From Haloferula sp. (lineage in GTDB: Bacteria; Verrucomicrobiota; Verrucomicrobiia; Verrucomicrobiales; Akkermansiaceae), in contig SLAV01000168.1 in the NCBI GenBank assembly GCA_007126655.1, positions 1 to 49,003 of the forward strand: DNA of 49,003 nt, given 5' to 3'. The notes below the pieces were generated by a model. It was not told where the DNA came from, did not search any database, and saw only the letters and a program-made list of their open reading frames with translations. The translations under genes and the position numbers were made by a program. Each line of letters begins with the position of its first letter. The first letter of the stretch is position 1. Below, piece by piece: positions 1 to 8,510 of this stretch.

Positions 1-350
1 CAAGGGCCCGCCCCGGCGCGGGCGGTGCTCAACGCGGCGTGCATCCCGTGCCGCACCTCCAGGCGGACGAGCGCCTCATCCAACCCAATGAACCGACAAC
101 GCGCCCGTCGCCACGCCCAGCCAAGTGCCGCGCACACCGGCACCACCGATGCCACCGCCATGATGGCGACCGGGTTTTCCGGCAGCGCGTGGCGCATCCA
201 CAGCAACGCCCCGGCGGAAATCCCGGCGGCGATCACGAGCGGCACCGCCGCCTGGTCGAGCCATGCGGCGGCGTTCACCTTGCGGCTCAGCCGCCGGGCG
301 ATGGACTGCCAGCGTTTTTCCACCTCATTCACTCCACCAGCACGCCGCAT
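1..350 (-). CDS. Truncated membrane protein, N-terminal part (C-terminus off the window)
   Basis: The minus strand is open from an ATG at 350 to the window edge (116 codons, then two bases). The ATG is preceded by GGAG with a seven-base spacer, which decides the start. The visible part begins with a basic amphipathic stretch (EKRWQSIARRLSRK), then a hydrophobic segment around residues 34-50 and a second around residues 57-74, followed by a basic linker and a piece reading DEALVRLEVRHGMHAALSTA. Two N-terminal membrane segments followed by a motif of this shape resemble the start of DUF4175-type membrane proteins, but that is only a resemblance. It is transcribed divergently from the gene at 426, with 75 bases between them. 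Function unknown. Confidence 0.65.
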   Translation of the reverse strand, partial: MRRAGGVNEVEKRWQSIARRLSRKVNAAAWLDQAAVPLVIAAGISAGALLWMRHALPENPVAIMAVASVVPVCAALGWAWRRARCRFIGLDEALVRLEVRHGMHAALSTARAGAGP

Positions 351-425
351 CCGGGCGCTCCACGCAAGCCCCAATGCGGAAATACCTCGTCTCCACCACC
401 GGTCGCCTGATACACAACCGTCATC

Positions 426-983
426 ATGACCATCCGCCTCCTCCCGCTTGCGGCGCTGTGGACCGCGCTGCCCACCACCGCCTGCGACAACCGCGGCGCG
501 GTCGCTCCCGCCTCGCCGCTCCATGTGGCGGAGTTCGACGACGGAGCGCGGATGGAAATCCTCGGCGTCGGAAACGCGGAGCTCACGTTTCAGCGCGGGA
601 CGGAGAGGAAGCGCTGGTGGCGGCCGGGAGGCGGAAATTCCAGCAGTTCCAGCTACGCGCATGGGCATTTCAACAACAGCACCAGGTTTGGAACACAATA
701 CCGCAAGGAAAACGGAACGGAGAGCTGGACCGCAAGCCAGGGGGAGATGCGCCCGCTCATGCTCGCCATCGACCTGTCGGGTGCGGATGGCGGGCCGTGG
801 CAAATCGCGCGCTCGTTCAGCCGGCCGTTCCTGCATGAGGATGATCGCCTGATGGAGAAAAGCAACTGGTTTGCCCCGAAGGGAGCGCTCGACCCCGGCA
901 GCCGCATCCGCATCGCGCTCGCCCCGCCGCTGGAGCGCGACCGCCACGTTTTTCCGATCGAAGTCGGCGCGGATGGGGATTGA
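426..983 (+). CDS. Small exported, possibly lipid-anchored hypothetical protein
   Basis: A 185-residue protein. The first 20 residues form a short signal sequence (MTIRLLPLAALWTALPTTAC) ending in a lipobox-like TTAC, so Cys20 could be lipidated, although the residue at -3 is Thr rather than the usual Leu. The mature part has a Gly/Ser/Asn-rich stretch (about residues 67-85) and several polar beta-like segments; no catalytic motif is visible. It lies 140 bases upstream of the glycosidase-like gene on the same strand and may be cotranscribed with it. I do not recognise the family. No good ribosome binding site is seen upstream of the ATG. Confidence 0.6.
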   Translation: MTIRLLPLAALWTALPTTACDNRGAVAPASPLHVAEFDDGARMEILGVGNAELTFQRGTERKRWWRPGGGNSSSSSYAHGHFNNSTRFGTQYRKENGTESWTASQGEMRPLMLAIDLSGADGGPWQIARSFSRPFLHEDDRLMEKSNWFAPKGALDPGSRIRIALAPPLERDRHVFPIEVGADGD

Positions 984-1123
984 GCCGCTGATTGGGAAAC
1001 AGTTGCTGGTTTTTGCAAGCCTTCGGGATCGGCTGCGTATTTACGGTATGACATGCGCGCGGAATCATGCCGGGCGGCATACCCCGCCATTCCGCCGCCT
1101 GATTTGCAACCCACCGCATCATC

Positions 1124-3385
1124 ATGAAAACACGGATCCTCCGAACCATCGCCGCCGTCGCGGGCCTGCAAGCTCCGATGGCCGCACAAGCCGACGTTTT
1201 CCCCGGAGCCGACGAGCAGACGCCGTCGCTCGCGCAGTATTTCACCTGGATCAACAACACCAACGAGGGGCCGATGGCACCGCAGACGGCGGCCAACCTG
1301 GCGTTTTTCCAATGGTTGCACGACGAATACGGCATGAAGCTTGACATCTACGCCTTCGATGCCGGGGCGATCGACGCGCCCAGGTATTACGGCTCGATGG
1401 AAACCCGGAAGTTCCGGCAGCAGTTTCCGGAAGGTTTCGCGCCGTTCGCGGAGCAGGCGCGGGGGTTCGGCGGGCGCCTCGGCATGTGGCTCGGGCCGGA
1501 CGGCTTCGGCGACACGCCGGGGGAGGAGCAGGCGCGCATCGACATGCTCGCCAGCCTCTGCCGGGATTACGATTTCCGCTTGTTCAAGATGGACTCGGTG
1601 TGCGGCCAGTTGCGCGATGGGAAACAGGACGCGTTCATCCGGCTGATGGAGGAGTGCCGCAGACACGCGCCGGACCTCATCGTGCTCAACCACCGCCTCA
1701 ATCTCGGCCACGCCGAACCCTACGTCACCACGTTCCTGTGGGAGGGTGCGGAGACCTACATCGACGTCCACATGTCCAACGACATGACGGCGACGCACAA
1801 CCGTGCCAAGGCGCTCGACCGCGGGCTGCCGCCCGGGCTCAAGCGCCTGGCCGAGGACTGCGGCGTCTGCCTATCCTCGTGCCTCGACTACTGGGAGGAC
1901 GACCTGATCCTCCAGGCCTTCAACCGCTCGATGATTCTCGCCCCGCAGCTCTACGGCAGCCCGTGGTTCCTGCGCGACGACGAATACCCGAAGCTCGCCC
2001 GCATCTTTAACCTCCACCGGAAATACCGCGACATCCTGGTGACCGGCATCGTGCTGCCGGAGGATCAATACGGCCCGAACGCCGTTTCGCGCGGCAGCGA
2101 CGACACCCGCCTGATCACACTGCGAAACCTGACATGGGAGCCGGTGACCTACGAAATCGCGCTCGATGACAGCATCGGTCTCAAGGACTCCGGCGCGAGG
2201 GAGGCCCGCTTGTTCCATCCCTACGAGGAAATCCTCGGCAGCACATTGGAAGCCGGGGACACGGTGGAAGTGACGGTATATCCGTTCCGCGCCGCGCTGT
2301 TGAGGGTGACCACCCGGGAATGCGACGAACCGTCATTGGCAGACGGCCCCTACCGCGTGGTGAAAAACGTCGATGGCCGGGAACCCGTGATCGAACGGCT
2401 CGATCCGATCCCGCTCGAACAACCGTGGCATCGCAAGCTGGCCGACCTGTCGCCCACGGAATTGCCCGCCGATTGGGAAGGCCTCTACGAGGCCACGATG
2501 TTCGCGGCCGACAACAACGCGCTCGAACTGCGCAGCCTGGATCGCTCCGGCCCGTCGGAAATTCCCGCCGTGCAAAACGCACGCCGGGAGTTCCTCGACC
2601 AGGAACTCCTGAAAGCCCGCGCGCTTTCCGACCAATACCTCTTCGACGGGGATCCGCTGACCGTGTTCGACGTCTTTGTGGTCGGCCGGGACCGGCGCAT
2701 CGCCGATGGCTGCCTGCGCGTCGATTTCGGCGAAACCCTGACCTTCGACCGCCTCGCCGTCCGCACCCAGGCGCTCGACACCACGCTGATCCGCAACGAA
2801 ATGACGGGCGCGGAATTCAGCGGCGATCTGGTCAACTGGGTGCGCGCGGAGGAGGCCATCGTGCGAGGCGACACCATCAATCTCTACCCGCCAGCCGGCG
2901 AGTGGCGGTATTTCCGCATGCGGCTCGCGCCGGAGCGCGTTTCCGAGGTCGAGGCCTGGGCGGGCGACACCATGCTGGCCCGCGACGGCTGGCGCGCCAG
3001 CAATCTGTTCTCCCACCCGGAGGCCCGCCCGGCGGTGCGCGCGTGGTCGGCGGAGATCACGGTGGATGAAATCACGCCCACGTCGTATCTCTGCGTCGCG
3101 GTCGAGGGGGAACACGGGGTCGAAGGGTGCTACGCCGCCCTGCGTGTGGGCGACCGCCTCATCGGTGCGCCGGAACGCGCCCCATCCTACCCGTCCGTCG
3201 CATGGGAATACCCGGTCCGCCCGCGCGGCACCGGCTACACCTACTTCTTCCCGCTCGACGAGTCGATGGTCGGCGAGGATGTCGAAGTGGTGCTGCTGGG
3301 CATGGAGGGCGGTGGGGAGGACCTGAACCCCTCGGTGTGGATTACCGCCCGAGACCTGCCTTTCACTGCGGTGTCCGTGCATTGA
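1124..3385 (+). CDS. Secreted glycoside hydrolase, clan GH-D (alpha-galactosidase)-like, with C-terminal discoidin-like region
   Basis: A 753-residue protein with a signal peptide (MKTRILRTIAAVAGLQAPMAAQA). Residues about 30-330 read as a TIM barrel of the alpha-galactosidase clan: WxxDxGA-like early strand (DIYAFDAGAID), GMWLGPDGFGD, then FRLFKMDSVCG, where Asp157 occupies the K-x-D nucleophile position of GH27/GH36 enzymes. The CLDYWEDD segment near residue 252 could supply the acid/base. Residues about 340-400 form the usual all-beta domain that closes such enzymes. The second half (about 480-640) has segments like a F5/8 type C (discoidin) carbohydrate-binding domain (RVDFGETLTFDRLAVR, FSGDLVNWVRAEE, WRYFRMRLAP). 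The fold assignment is fairly secure; substrate is not known. Likely periplasmic or secreted, fitting the glycan-degrading context. Confidence 0.8.
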   Translation: MKTRILRTIAAVAGLQAPMAAQADVFPGADEQTPSLAQYFTWINNTNEGPMAPQTAANLAFFQWLHDEYGMKLDIYAFDAGAIDAPRYYGSMETRKFRQQFPEGFAPFAEQARGFGGRLGMWLGPDGFGDTPGEEQARIDMLASLCRDYDFRLFKMDSVCGQLRDGKQDAFIRLMEECRRHAPDLIVLNHRLNLGHAEPYVTTFLWEGAETYIDVHMSNDMTATHNRAKALDRGLPPGLKRLAEDCGVCLSSCLDYWEDDLILQAFNRSMILAPQLYGSPWFLRDDEYPKLARIFNLHRKYRDILVTGIVLPEDQYGPNAVSRGSDDTRLITLRNLTWEPVTYEIALDDSIGLKDSGAREARLFHPYEEILGSTLEAGDTVEVTVYPFRAALLRVTTRECDEPSLADGPYRVVKNVDGREPVIERLDPIPLEQPWHRKLADLSPTELPADWEGLYEATMFAADNNALELRSLDRSGPSEIPAVQNARREFLDQELLKARALSDQYLFDGDPLTVFDVFVVGRDRRIADGCLRVDFGETLTFDRLAVRTQALDTTLIRNEMTGAEFSGDLVNWVRAEEAIVRGDTINLYPPAGEWRYFRMRLAPERVSEVEAWAGDTMLARDGWRASNLFSHPEARPAVRAWSAEITVDEITPTSYLCVAVEGEHGVEGCYAALRVGDRLIGAPERAPSYPSVAWEYPVRPRGTGYTYFFPLDESMVGEDVEVVLLGMEGGGEDLNPSVWITARDLPFTAVSVH

Positions 3386-3502
3386 TGCTAAATCAGCAGT
3401 TTGACACGGCTTGATCAGACCGTTTGCCTGAGCCCAGTGATTGACCACGCCGCACTCGATGACAAACCGAGTATTAACGACACGCCGACTTCCCAACGAC
3501 CC

Positions 3503-4558
3503 ATGAATCCACACTCACATCGCGGCCTCCTTGCTCTGGTCGCCGTGTCGTCACTGTTCACCGCGGCGTCCGTGCAAGCGGACGAGGGAGACTGGCGGCA
3601 CGACCTGCTCGAAGCCTCTGGAATCGCCAGCGACCCCGCATCGATCCGGGCCGCCATGGAAGACCGCGAACCGCCGGGCGACGGGCTGCGGAACGCATAC
3701 GTGATGCTGGGCTCGGAGAGCTTCCAGGAACGCGAGCAGGCGCATGCTGAAATCCTGGCCGGCGGACCCGCAGCGCTCGATTGGCTGGCTCAACAACCCG
3801 TCCCCGACGACCCCGAGGTCCGCAAAAGACGCATCCAGATCATGCGCGAGCTTTCCTCCTCATCACCCGAGATGCGTCAAAACATGCTGTCCCACGCCAT
3901 GCGCTCGCTGCTTGACGAAGAGACGCGCATGCCCGGAGGCGGCGGCGTGTTTTATGAATGGTTCGGAACGCCCGCCGAGGATTGCAGGCATGGTTACCGG
4001 CTCATGCGATACGTGGGGCCTGTAGGCGGGAATCGTCCGCACGTCCGCGGCGGACGCTTCATCGTGCCGGGACAACGCCCCGGCCTGGCTGACCAACGGC
4101 TTATCCTCCGCACCGCCGACTGGCCGGGAACGGAAAGACTGCCGGAACACCTCACCCTGCGCGTCATCCTCGGCGGCACGGAAGGTGGCAGTGGCGGGTG
4201 GCACGTCGGCGTCTCCATCGGCGACGTCAAGACACTCTTCCACCCCGGATTCCGCAACGGAGCGTTTCGCCACGAGCATGCCGAAACCCATGACAAGATC
4301 ACGCAGAATACCGACATGGGATTCACACCCGACGAAGGCCGGCTCTATCGCATGGAACTCCGGCTTGATCGCGCCGACCCGGAACGCTTCTCCCTCCGAA
4401 CCATCATTACCTGCGACGAAGGCAGCCGCTTCGAGGACACCACACTCATCGCGGAGGAGCATTTCGGGGAATTCGACTCCATCGCCCTCGAACGCAGTGG
4501 AAGAACCGGTGGCGACGCCATCTTCGAGCAGCTCGCACTCATGCTGCGCGAGCAATGA
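3503..4558 (+). CDS. Secreted hypothetical protein
   Basis: A 351-residue protein from the ATG at 3503; the frame is open further upstream (to 3401), but the methionine at 3503 begins a good signal peptide (MNPHSHRGLLALVAVSSLFTAASVQA), so it is preferred. The N-terminal third (about residues 35-135) is helical with a HEAT-like flavour (EREQAHAEILAGGPAALDWLAQQ). The C-terminal two thirds look like a beta-sandwich (GGWHVGVSIGDVKTLFHPGF, YRMELRLDRADPERF, EFDSIALERSGRTGGDAIFEQLAL), of the sort used for ligand or carbohydrate binding. No catalytic motif is visible and I do not recognise the family. It follows the glycosidase-like gene by 117 bases on the same strand, and faces the methyltransferase gene tail to tail. 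Confidence 0.7.
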   Translation: MNPHSHRGLLALVAVSSLFTAASVQADEGDWRHDLLEASGIASDPASIRAAMEDREPPGDGLRNAYVMLGSESFQEREQAHAEILAGGPAALDWLAQQPVPDDPEVRKRRIQIMRELSSSSPEMRQNMLSHAMRSLLDEETRMPGGGGVFYEWFGTPAEDCRHGYRLMRYVGPVGGNRPHVRGGRFIVPGQRPGLADQRLILRTADWPGTERLPEHLTLRVILGGTEGGSGGWHVGVSIGDVKTLFHPGFRNGAFRHEHAETHDKITQNTDMGFTPDEGRLYRMELRLDRADPERFSLRTIITCDEGSRFEDTTLIAEEHFGEFDSIALERSGRTGGDAIFEQLALMLREQ

Positions 4559-4635
4559 CCCGCGTGCCTGGGGTCCGCCTGCATCCCCCGCAACGCGAGG
4601 ACTTTGGGTTTGGCTTTCCGGGACGCATCCCCGGG

Positions 4636-5388
4636 TCACCCCTGCCCGGCCGGAAGCCCGCGGATGGCGAGCATGCGCCAATACCGGCGGTCGCGGCGAT
4701 CGGGGAATGCCGGGGCATGCTCCATCAGCCTGCGCATGCCCTCCACCCGCCCGCCGCCCACCAGCACCTCGTTCATCCCGCCCGGCGTCGTGATCGATTT
4801 CACCACGCCGAAACATCCGCGCAACATCCGCCGGGTGTGGATTTGCGCGGACCGGTGGCCGGGTCCCGTCACCAGGTTCACCGCCAAATGCCCGCCCGGT
4901 GCCACCGCACGCCGCAACAGGCCGAGCCGGGACGCGTCCCAGGCGTGCGGCCGGTACACGTCATCCGTGCCGGCGAGATACAGGTCATCGACCACCACAT
5001 CGAACTTCCGGCGGTTTGCCAGCAGCCACGTCCACGCGTCCGCACGAACGATTTCGGCGCGGCATTCGTCCAGCGCCATGAACTCGCGCGCCAGTTGGAT
5101 CAGCGTCCCGTCGATCTCCACACCCGTCAGCTCACAATCCGGCAGCAGGTGGCGCAGCGTCCGCAGCGCGGTGCCACCGGCCACGCCCAGCATCAACACC
5201 GAGCGCGGCGGACCCTCGGGCCGCAGCAGGCAGCCCGCCGCAATCAAATCCCAGGCCAACCCGGTCAGGAACCGCCGTTTGTGATACCAGGCGTGCGTCG
5301 CCCCTTCGGCACGGAATTCGCACACATCCCGCGATTTCCAAATCACGATCTCCTGCCACTCCGTACGCACGCGGCGGATCCGTCTCAT
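4636..5388 (-). CDS. Spermidine synthase-like SAM-dependent methyltransferase-fold protein
   Basis: A 250-residue protein. The ATG at 5388 overlaps the stop of the upstream gene in an ATGA, so translation is probably coupled; the frame is open further upstream but inside that gene. It has the nucleotide-binding loop MLGVAGGTALR, the acidic end of strand 2 (TGVEID), RADAWTWL, and a DVVVDDLYLAG segment corresponding to the spermidine synthase region after strand 4. It lacks the N-terminal beta domain of classical SpeE, so it belongs to the wider spermidine synthase-like family whose products are mostly undefined. It is the last gene of a pssA-led operon. Substrate unknown; a polyamine or methyl-transfer role is inference. 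Confidence 0.75.
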   Translation of the reverse strand: MRRIRRVRTEWQEIVIWKSRDVCEFRAEGATHAWYHKRRFLTGLAWDLIAAGCLLRPEGPPRSVLMLGVAGGTALRTLRHLLPDCELTGVEIDGTLIQLAREFMALDECRAEIVRADAWTWLLANRRKFDVVVDDLYLAGTDDVYRPHAWDASRLGLLRRAVAPGGHLAVNLVTGPGHRSAQIHTRRMLRGCFGVVKSITTPGGMNEVLVGGGRVEGMRRLMEHAPAFPDRRDRRYWRMLAIRGLPAGQG

Positions 5389-6332
5389 CGTTGTGCCGGG
5401 CCGCCCGGATCGATCGTTTCGACGCCCGATACGCGCCGCAGCAGTTCCAGCAACATGCCCGCCGCATCGGCCGTGAGCGTCGGCGATGGCACGTCGATAT
5501 CCGGCTCCCCCGGCTGATGCGGCCCCCGTGTGGAAACCCGGACCATCGCTTCCCCCAGCCACGATGGCACCCCGTCGCCGAATTCGAGTCCGAACGGTTC
5601 CGGTGAAACCTCGCCGATATCAGCCAGATTGTCGACCGGCAGCGCCTCCGGGTTTTTTGCCCGCAGTTCCAATTCCTGGGCCGCTCCCATTGCCTCCACC
5701 CACAGAACCGAGTCCACCCCGCCCCTCGCCGTCATCGTTTCCGCGGCAATCCGCAGCGTCTCCGCCACCGGGGCTCCTTCGTCGTGAAGATGGGGAAGAA
5801 AAAGAAAACGCAGGTGTCGCACCGGCTCGTCGTTCGCCCCTGCCTGGATCGCCGCCAGAACCGCCGCCAGACCGCTTGCATTGAACTGCCCGCCGATGCC
5901 CCCGCGTGGCGCGTCGTATCCGGTGAGCACCCATACCGAGTCCGCATCCTGGCGCGCGGCCGGAATCGCCGTCTCGATCAAAGACCAGTCCGACGGACCA
6001 CGGTGGCGGCTCACCTCCAGCCCGATGTTTCCCGGCCCCAGTGCGCCCTCCACCATCGAGGCGGCGCGCGACAGATTCCGGCCCGGCTCATCCCCGCCGG
6101 TATGGCGTTCGCCAATCAACGATGTGAATTTCCGCAGGTCATCCGCCAGCGAGGCAATTGAAATTTCCCTCGCGAAGGCCGCCTGCCGCTCTCCGGCCTC
6201 GCGCTCCTGCAGATGGAAATACAACCACAACGCCCCCACGACGGACACCGCGAACCAGACCGGCAGGCCGACGAGGATCACAACATACCAGCGCGAAGGC
6301 TTTTCCGATACGACCGGTTCGATATCACTCAT
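5385..6332 (-). CDS. Membrane-anchored protein with degenerate M28 peptidase-like domain
   Basis: A 315-residue protein with one N-terminal membrane segment (about residues 15-38) and a large soluble domain. The segment from 133 to 186 follows the M28 zinc peptidase pattern: VWVLTGYDAPRGG aligns with the HxD strand, GGQFNASGLAAVLAAIQ with the conserved (D)NASG helix, and LRFLFLPHLHDEG with the strand carrying the Glu-Glu pair. The usual His, bridging Asp and Glu ligands appear replaced (Tyr139, Phe150, His/Leu), so the protein is probably not an active metallopeptidase. It overlaps both neighbours by four bases (ATGA) between pssA and the spermidine synthase-like gene. The fold call is my reading of the sequence; the role is unknown. 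Confidence 0.6.
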   Translation of the reverse strand: MSDIEPVVSEKPSRWYVVILVGLPVWFAVSVVGALWLYFHLQEREAGERQAAFAREISIASLADDLRKFTSLIGERHTGGDEPGRNLSRAASMVEGALGPGNIGLEVSRHRGPSDWSLIETAIPAARQDADSVWVLTGYDAPRGGIGGQFNASGLAAVLAAIQAGANDEPVRHLRFLFLPHLHDEGAPVAETLRIAAETMTARGGVDSVLWVEAMGAAQELELRAKNPEALPVDNLADIGEVSPEPFGLEFGDGVPSWLGEAMVRVSTRGPHQPGEPDIDVPSPTLTADAAGMLLELLRRVSGVETIDPGGPAQR

Positions 6333-7201
6333 GATGGCGGCGGGGTCGGGGGTTCCTCGTCGGGTTCGTCATCAATCTCGATGCCCCGGCGGAGCCGCTG
6401 GGACACGAACGGACGGAACAATCCGTAAAGCAGATAGGCGCTGAAAAGCAGCACCGGCATCACGTAGCGGAACTGGATCGTCATGAAGATCAAAACCACG
6501 CCGATCACGATGGCGCCCAGCGTGCCGCGCGTCCTCCAGCCAACCTTCTTGAAGCTCGGATAGCGGATGTCGCTCACCATCAGCCACGAGAGCAGCAGCA
6601 TCGCGCCCGCGAGCACGAATTTCCACGCCCCCAGCTCGCGGTCGCCCTGGTAAAAATCGTTGAGCAGGAATGTCAGCGAGGCGATGAAACCCGCAGCCAT
6701 CGGAATCGGCAGCCCGCGGAACTCGTTCTTGTCCCCGCTGCGCTTGGGCAGGGCCGCGAGACAGTTGAACTTCGCCAGCCGCAGCGCGCCGCAAACCAGA
6801 TAGATCAACGCGATCGCCCAGCCGATGTCGCCAAGCGGGAACAGCACCGCGCGCGACAACAGGATCGCGGGCGCCATGCCGAAGGAAATGATGTCAGCCA
6901 GCGAATCGAACTCCCGCCCGAACGGCGATTCGCGCCCGCCCAGCCGCGCCAGCCTCCCGTCGAGCAGGTCGAACAAACACGAACCGAAAATCAGCAGGAT
7001 CGCATACTCGTAATACCGGCTTACGGTTTGGAAATACTCTTTTGATGAAAGAGGCCCGTCCACCGACATCTGCAGTTCCACCACTGCAAGCCCCTTGAAA
7101 ATCATCAGCACCGCGAAAAACCCGCACGCCAGATTGCACGCCGTCATCAGGTTCGGCAGAAAATAAATCCTGGGTTCGTCCGTGTCTCGCTCGCGCGGCA
7201 T
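6329..7201 (-). CDS. pssA: CDP-diacylglycerol-serine O-phosphatidyltransferase (phosphatidylserine synthase)
   Basis: Makes phosphatidylserine from CDP-diacylglycerol and L-serine in the cytoplasmic membrane, the first step toward phosphatidylethanolamine. The 290-residue protein starts at the ATG at 7201 (MPRERDTDEPRIYFLPNLMT); a longer frame upstream adds an unlikely leader. The CDP-alcohol phosphatidyltransferase motif D-G-x2-A-R-x8-G-x3-D-x3-D is complete (D81, G82, A85, R86, G95, D99, D103), placed after the typical NLMTACNLACGFFA helix. Further membrane helices follow, and the acidic, proline-rich C-terminus (DDEPDEEPPTPPPS) is cytoplasmic or disordered. It leads a three-gene operon with four-base overlaps. 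No decarboxylase gene (psd) is seen in the window. Confidence 0.93.
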   Translation of the reverse strand: MPRERDTDEPRIYFLPNLMTACNLACGFFAVLMIFKGLAVVELQMSVDGPLSSKEYFQTVSRYYEYAILLIFGSCLFDLLDGRLARLGGRESPFGREFDSLADIISFGMAPAILLSRAVLFPLGDIGWAIALIYLVCGALRLAKFNCLAALPKRSGDKNEFRGLPIPMAAGFIASLTFLLNDFYQGDRELGAWKFVLAGAMLLLSWLMVSDIRYPSFKKVGWRTRGTLGAIVIGVVLIFMTIQFRYVMPVLLFSAYLLYGLFRPFVSQRLRRGIEIDDEPDEEPPTPPPS

Positions 7202-7402
7202 GGCGCGAGAATAGACGGCAACCACCGCCCGCGCCACGTAAAATCAACCTCCACCGGCGACTGACTGTCGACACCTCTTCGTGCATGGGAAACATCTCAC
7301 TCCAAGCGTGAATGCGCATGGCAAGCGGATGATCAGATTTTGACGCGCGACTCAAGATTCTCCCCGTTGACAGGCCGCCACCACATCACCAAGCTATGCC
7401 TG

Positions 7403-8500
7403 ATGCAACCTGCCGCACCTGATCCGAGACGGGACCGGAAAATTCCGGTCTTCCCACTCGCGTGCTGGTTGCTCGGCATTGTCGTCCTGTGCCAGTTGCT
7501 GATCGCCGGGATCGCCCTCGGTCACCGGTTCGATGCGGCCCGTGAGGTCAAGGTGATTGAGAAGGAGGTGCCTAAATACATCACAGTCGAGACACCCGCC
7601 CCGCCGCCGATCGAGGTTCCCGTAATCGTCCGGTCGCCGGATCCCGCCGAAATTTTCTCCGGCCCCAGCCCCGACCCCAGCCCGCTCGCAGACCCGGAAA
7701 TCGCCGACGCACGCGCCGAGCGCCTGGTCAACGAGGCCCGCCAGGCGCGTGTTGCAGGCGACATGGGCATGGCCATCCTCAAGCTCGAGGAAGCCATGGT
7801 CCACGCCGAAGACGAACCCGTGATCCATTACGAGATGGGACTGGTCCACGAGCAGATGGGCGTGTTCGACACCGCCGCCATGTATTACGAACGCGTCTTC
7901 CAGGCCGGCATATCCGGTGCCGGCAAGCTCTACGAACTCGCCGCCGCGAAACTCCGCGACGGATTTGACCAGCCCGCCGACATGCTCGGCAAGCTCTCCC
8001 TGGGACGGGTGCGCGTGTTCCGCGATGCGAACCATCGCGACGGTGAGCGCGTTGTCCTCACCGTCCCGGTCCAGAAGGCTCCGGGCGTCGAGGTCACTGC
8101 CGGTGATATCGAGATCATCGTCACGTTCTTCAACCGCACCGACCGCGGCGAGATTCGCCAGCTCCAGGACAATTCATGGGTCGAGCAAAACTGGGTCTCT
8201 CTCCCGTACGACTGGGCCGGCGGCGAGGAAATCCTGCGCATGAGCTACACCATCCCGCGCGACGACCCGCGCCATGAACACCTCTTCGGCAGCCTGCGCT
8301 ATTACGGCCAGGTCGTCACCCTGCTCTATCAGGACGAGGTGCTCGATGTCCAGGCTTGGCCGCGTGATCTCGCGGCCCGCATCCCCCGCCATTCCACCCA
8401 CGACGAATTCGGCCTGCCCCCCGAGTTCTTCGACCCCGGCCTGCTGCCTCCGGATTTCGACCCCGACAATCCGCTGCTTCCCTCGCTGCCGGATTTCTGA
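7403..8500 (+). CDS. Single-pass membrane protein with TPR-like helices
   Basis: A 365-residue protein from the ATG at 7403; the frame continues upstream, but this start places a short basic N-terminus directly before the membrane helix (about residues 16-40). A proline-rich stretch follows (about 60-95, PAPPPIEVPVIV and PSPDPSPL). Residues about 105-180 hold TPR-like helical pairs (RLVNEARQARVAGDMGMAILKLEEAM, VIHYEMGLVHEQMGVFDTAAMYYERVF). The rest is a beta-rich region (VRVFRDANHRDGERVVLTVPVQ, DIEIIVTFFNRTD) with an acidic proline-rich tail. It ends 10 bases before the pseudokinase-SUMF1 gene, so the two are probably cotranscribed and may act together at the membrane. Family not recognised beyond the TPR region. 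Confidence 0.75.
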   Translation: MQPAAPDPRRDRKIPVFPLACWLLGIVVLCQLLIAGIALGHRFDAAREVKVIEKEVPKYITVETPAPPPIEVPVIVRSPDPAEIFSGPSPDPSPLADPEIADARAERLVNEARQARVAGDMGMAILKLEEAMVHAEDEPVIHYEMGLVHEQMGVFDTAAMYYERVFQAGISGAGKLYELAAAKLRDGFDQPADMLGKLSLGRVRVFRDANHRDGERVVLTVPVQKAPGVEVTAGDIEIIVTFFNRTDRGEIRQLQDNSWVEQNWVSLPYDWAGGEEILRMSYTIPRDDPRHEHLFGSLRYYGQVVTLLYQDEVLDVQAWPRDLAARIPRHSTHDEFGLPPEFFDPGLLPPDFDPDNPLLPSLPDF

Positions 8501-8510
8501 ACCCCAGCGC

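Noticed and set aside
4555-5517. Plus-strand ORF opposite the methyltransferase-like gene
   Set aside because: His/Pro/Arg-rich composition typical of a shadow frame; the opposite strand has a coupled operon with clear motifs.
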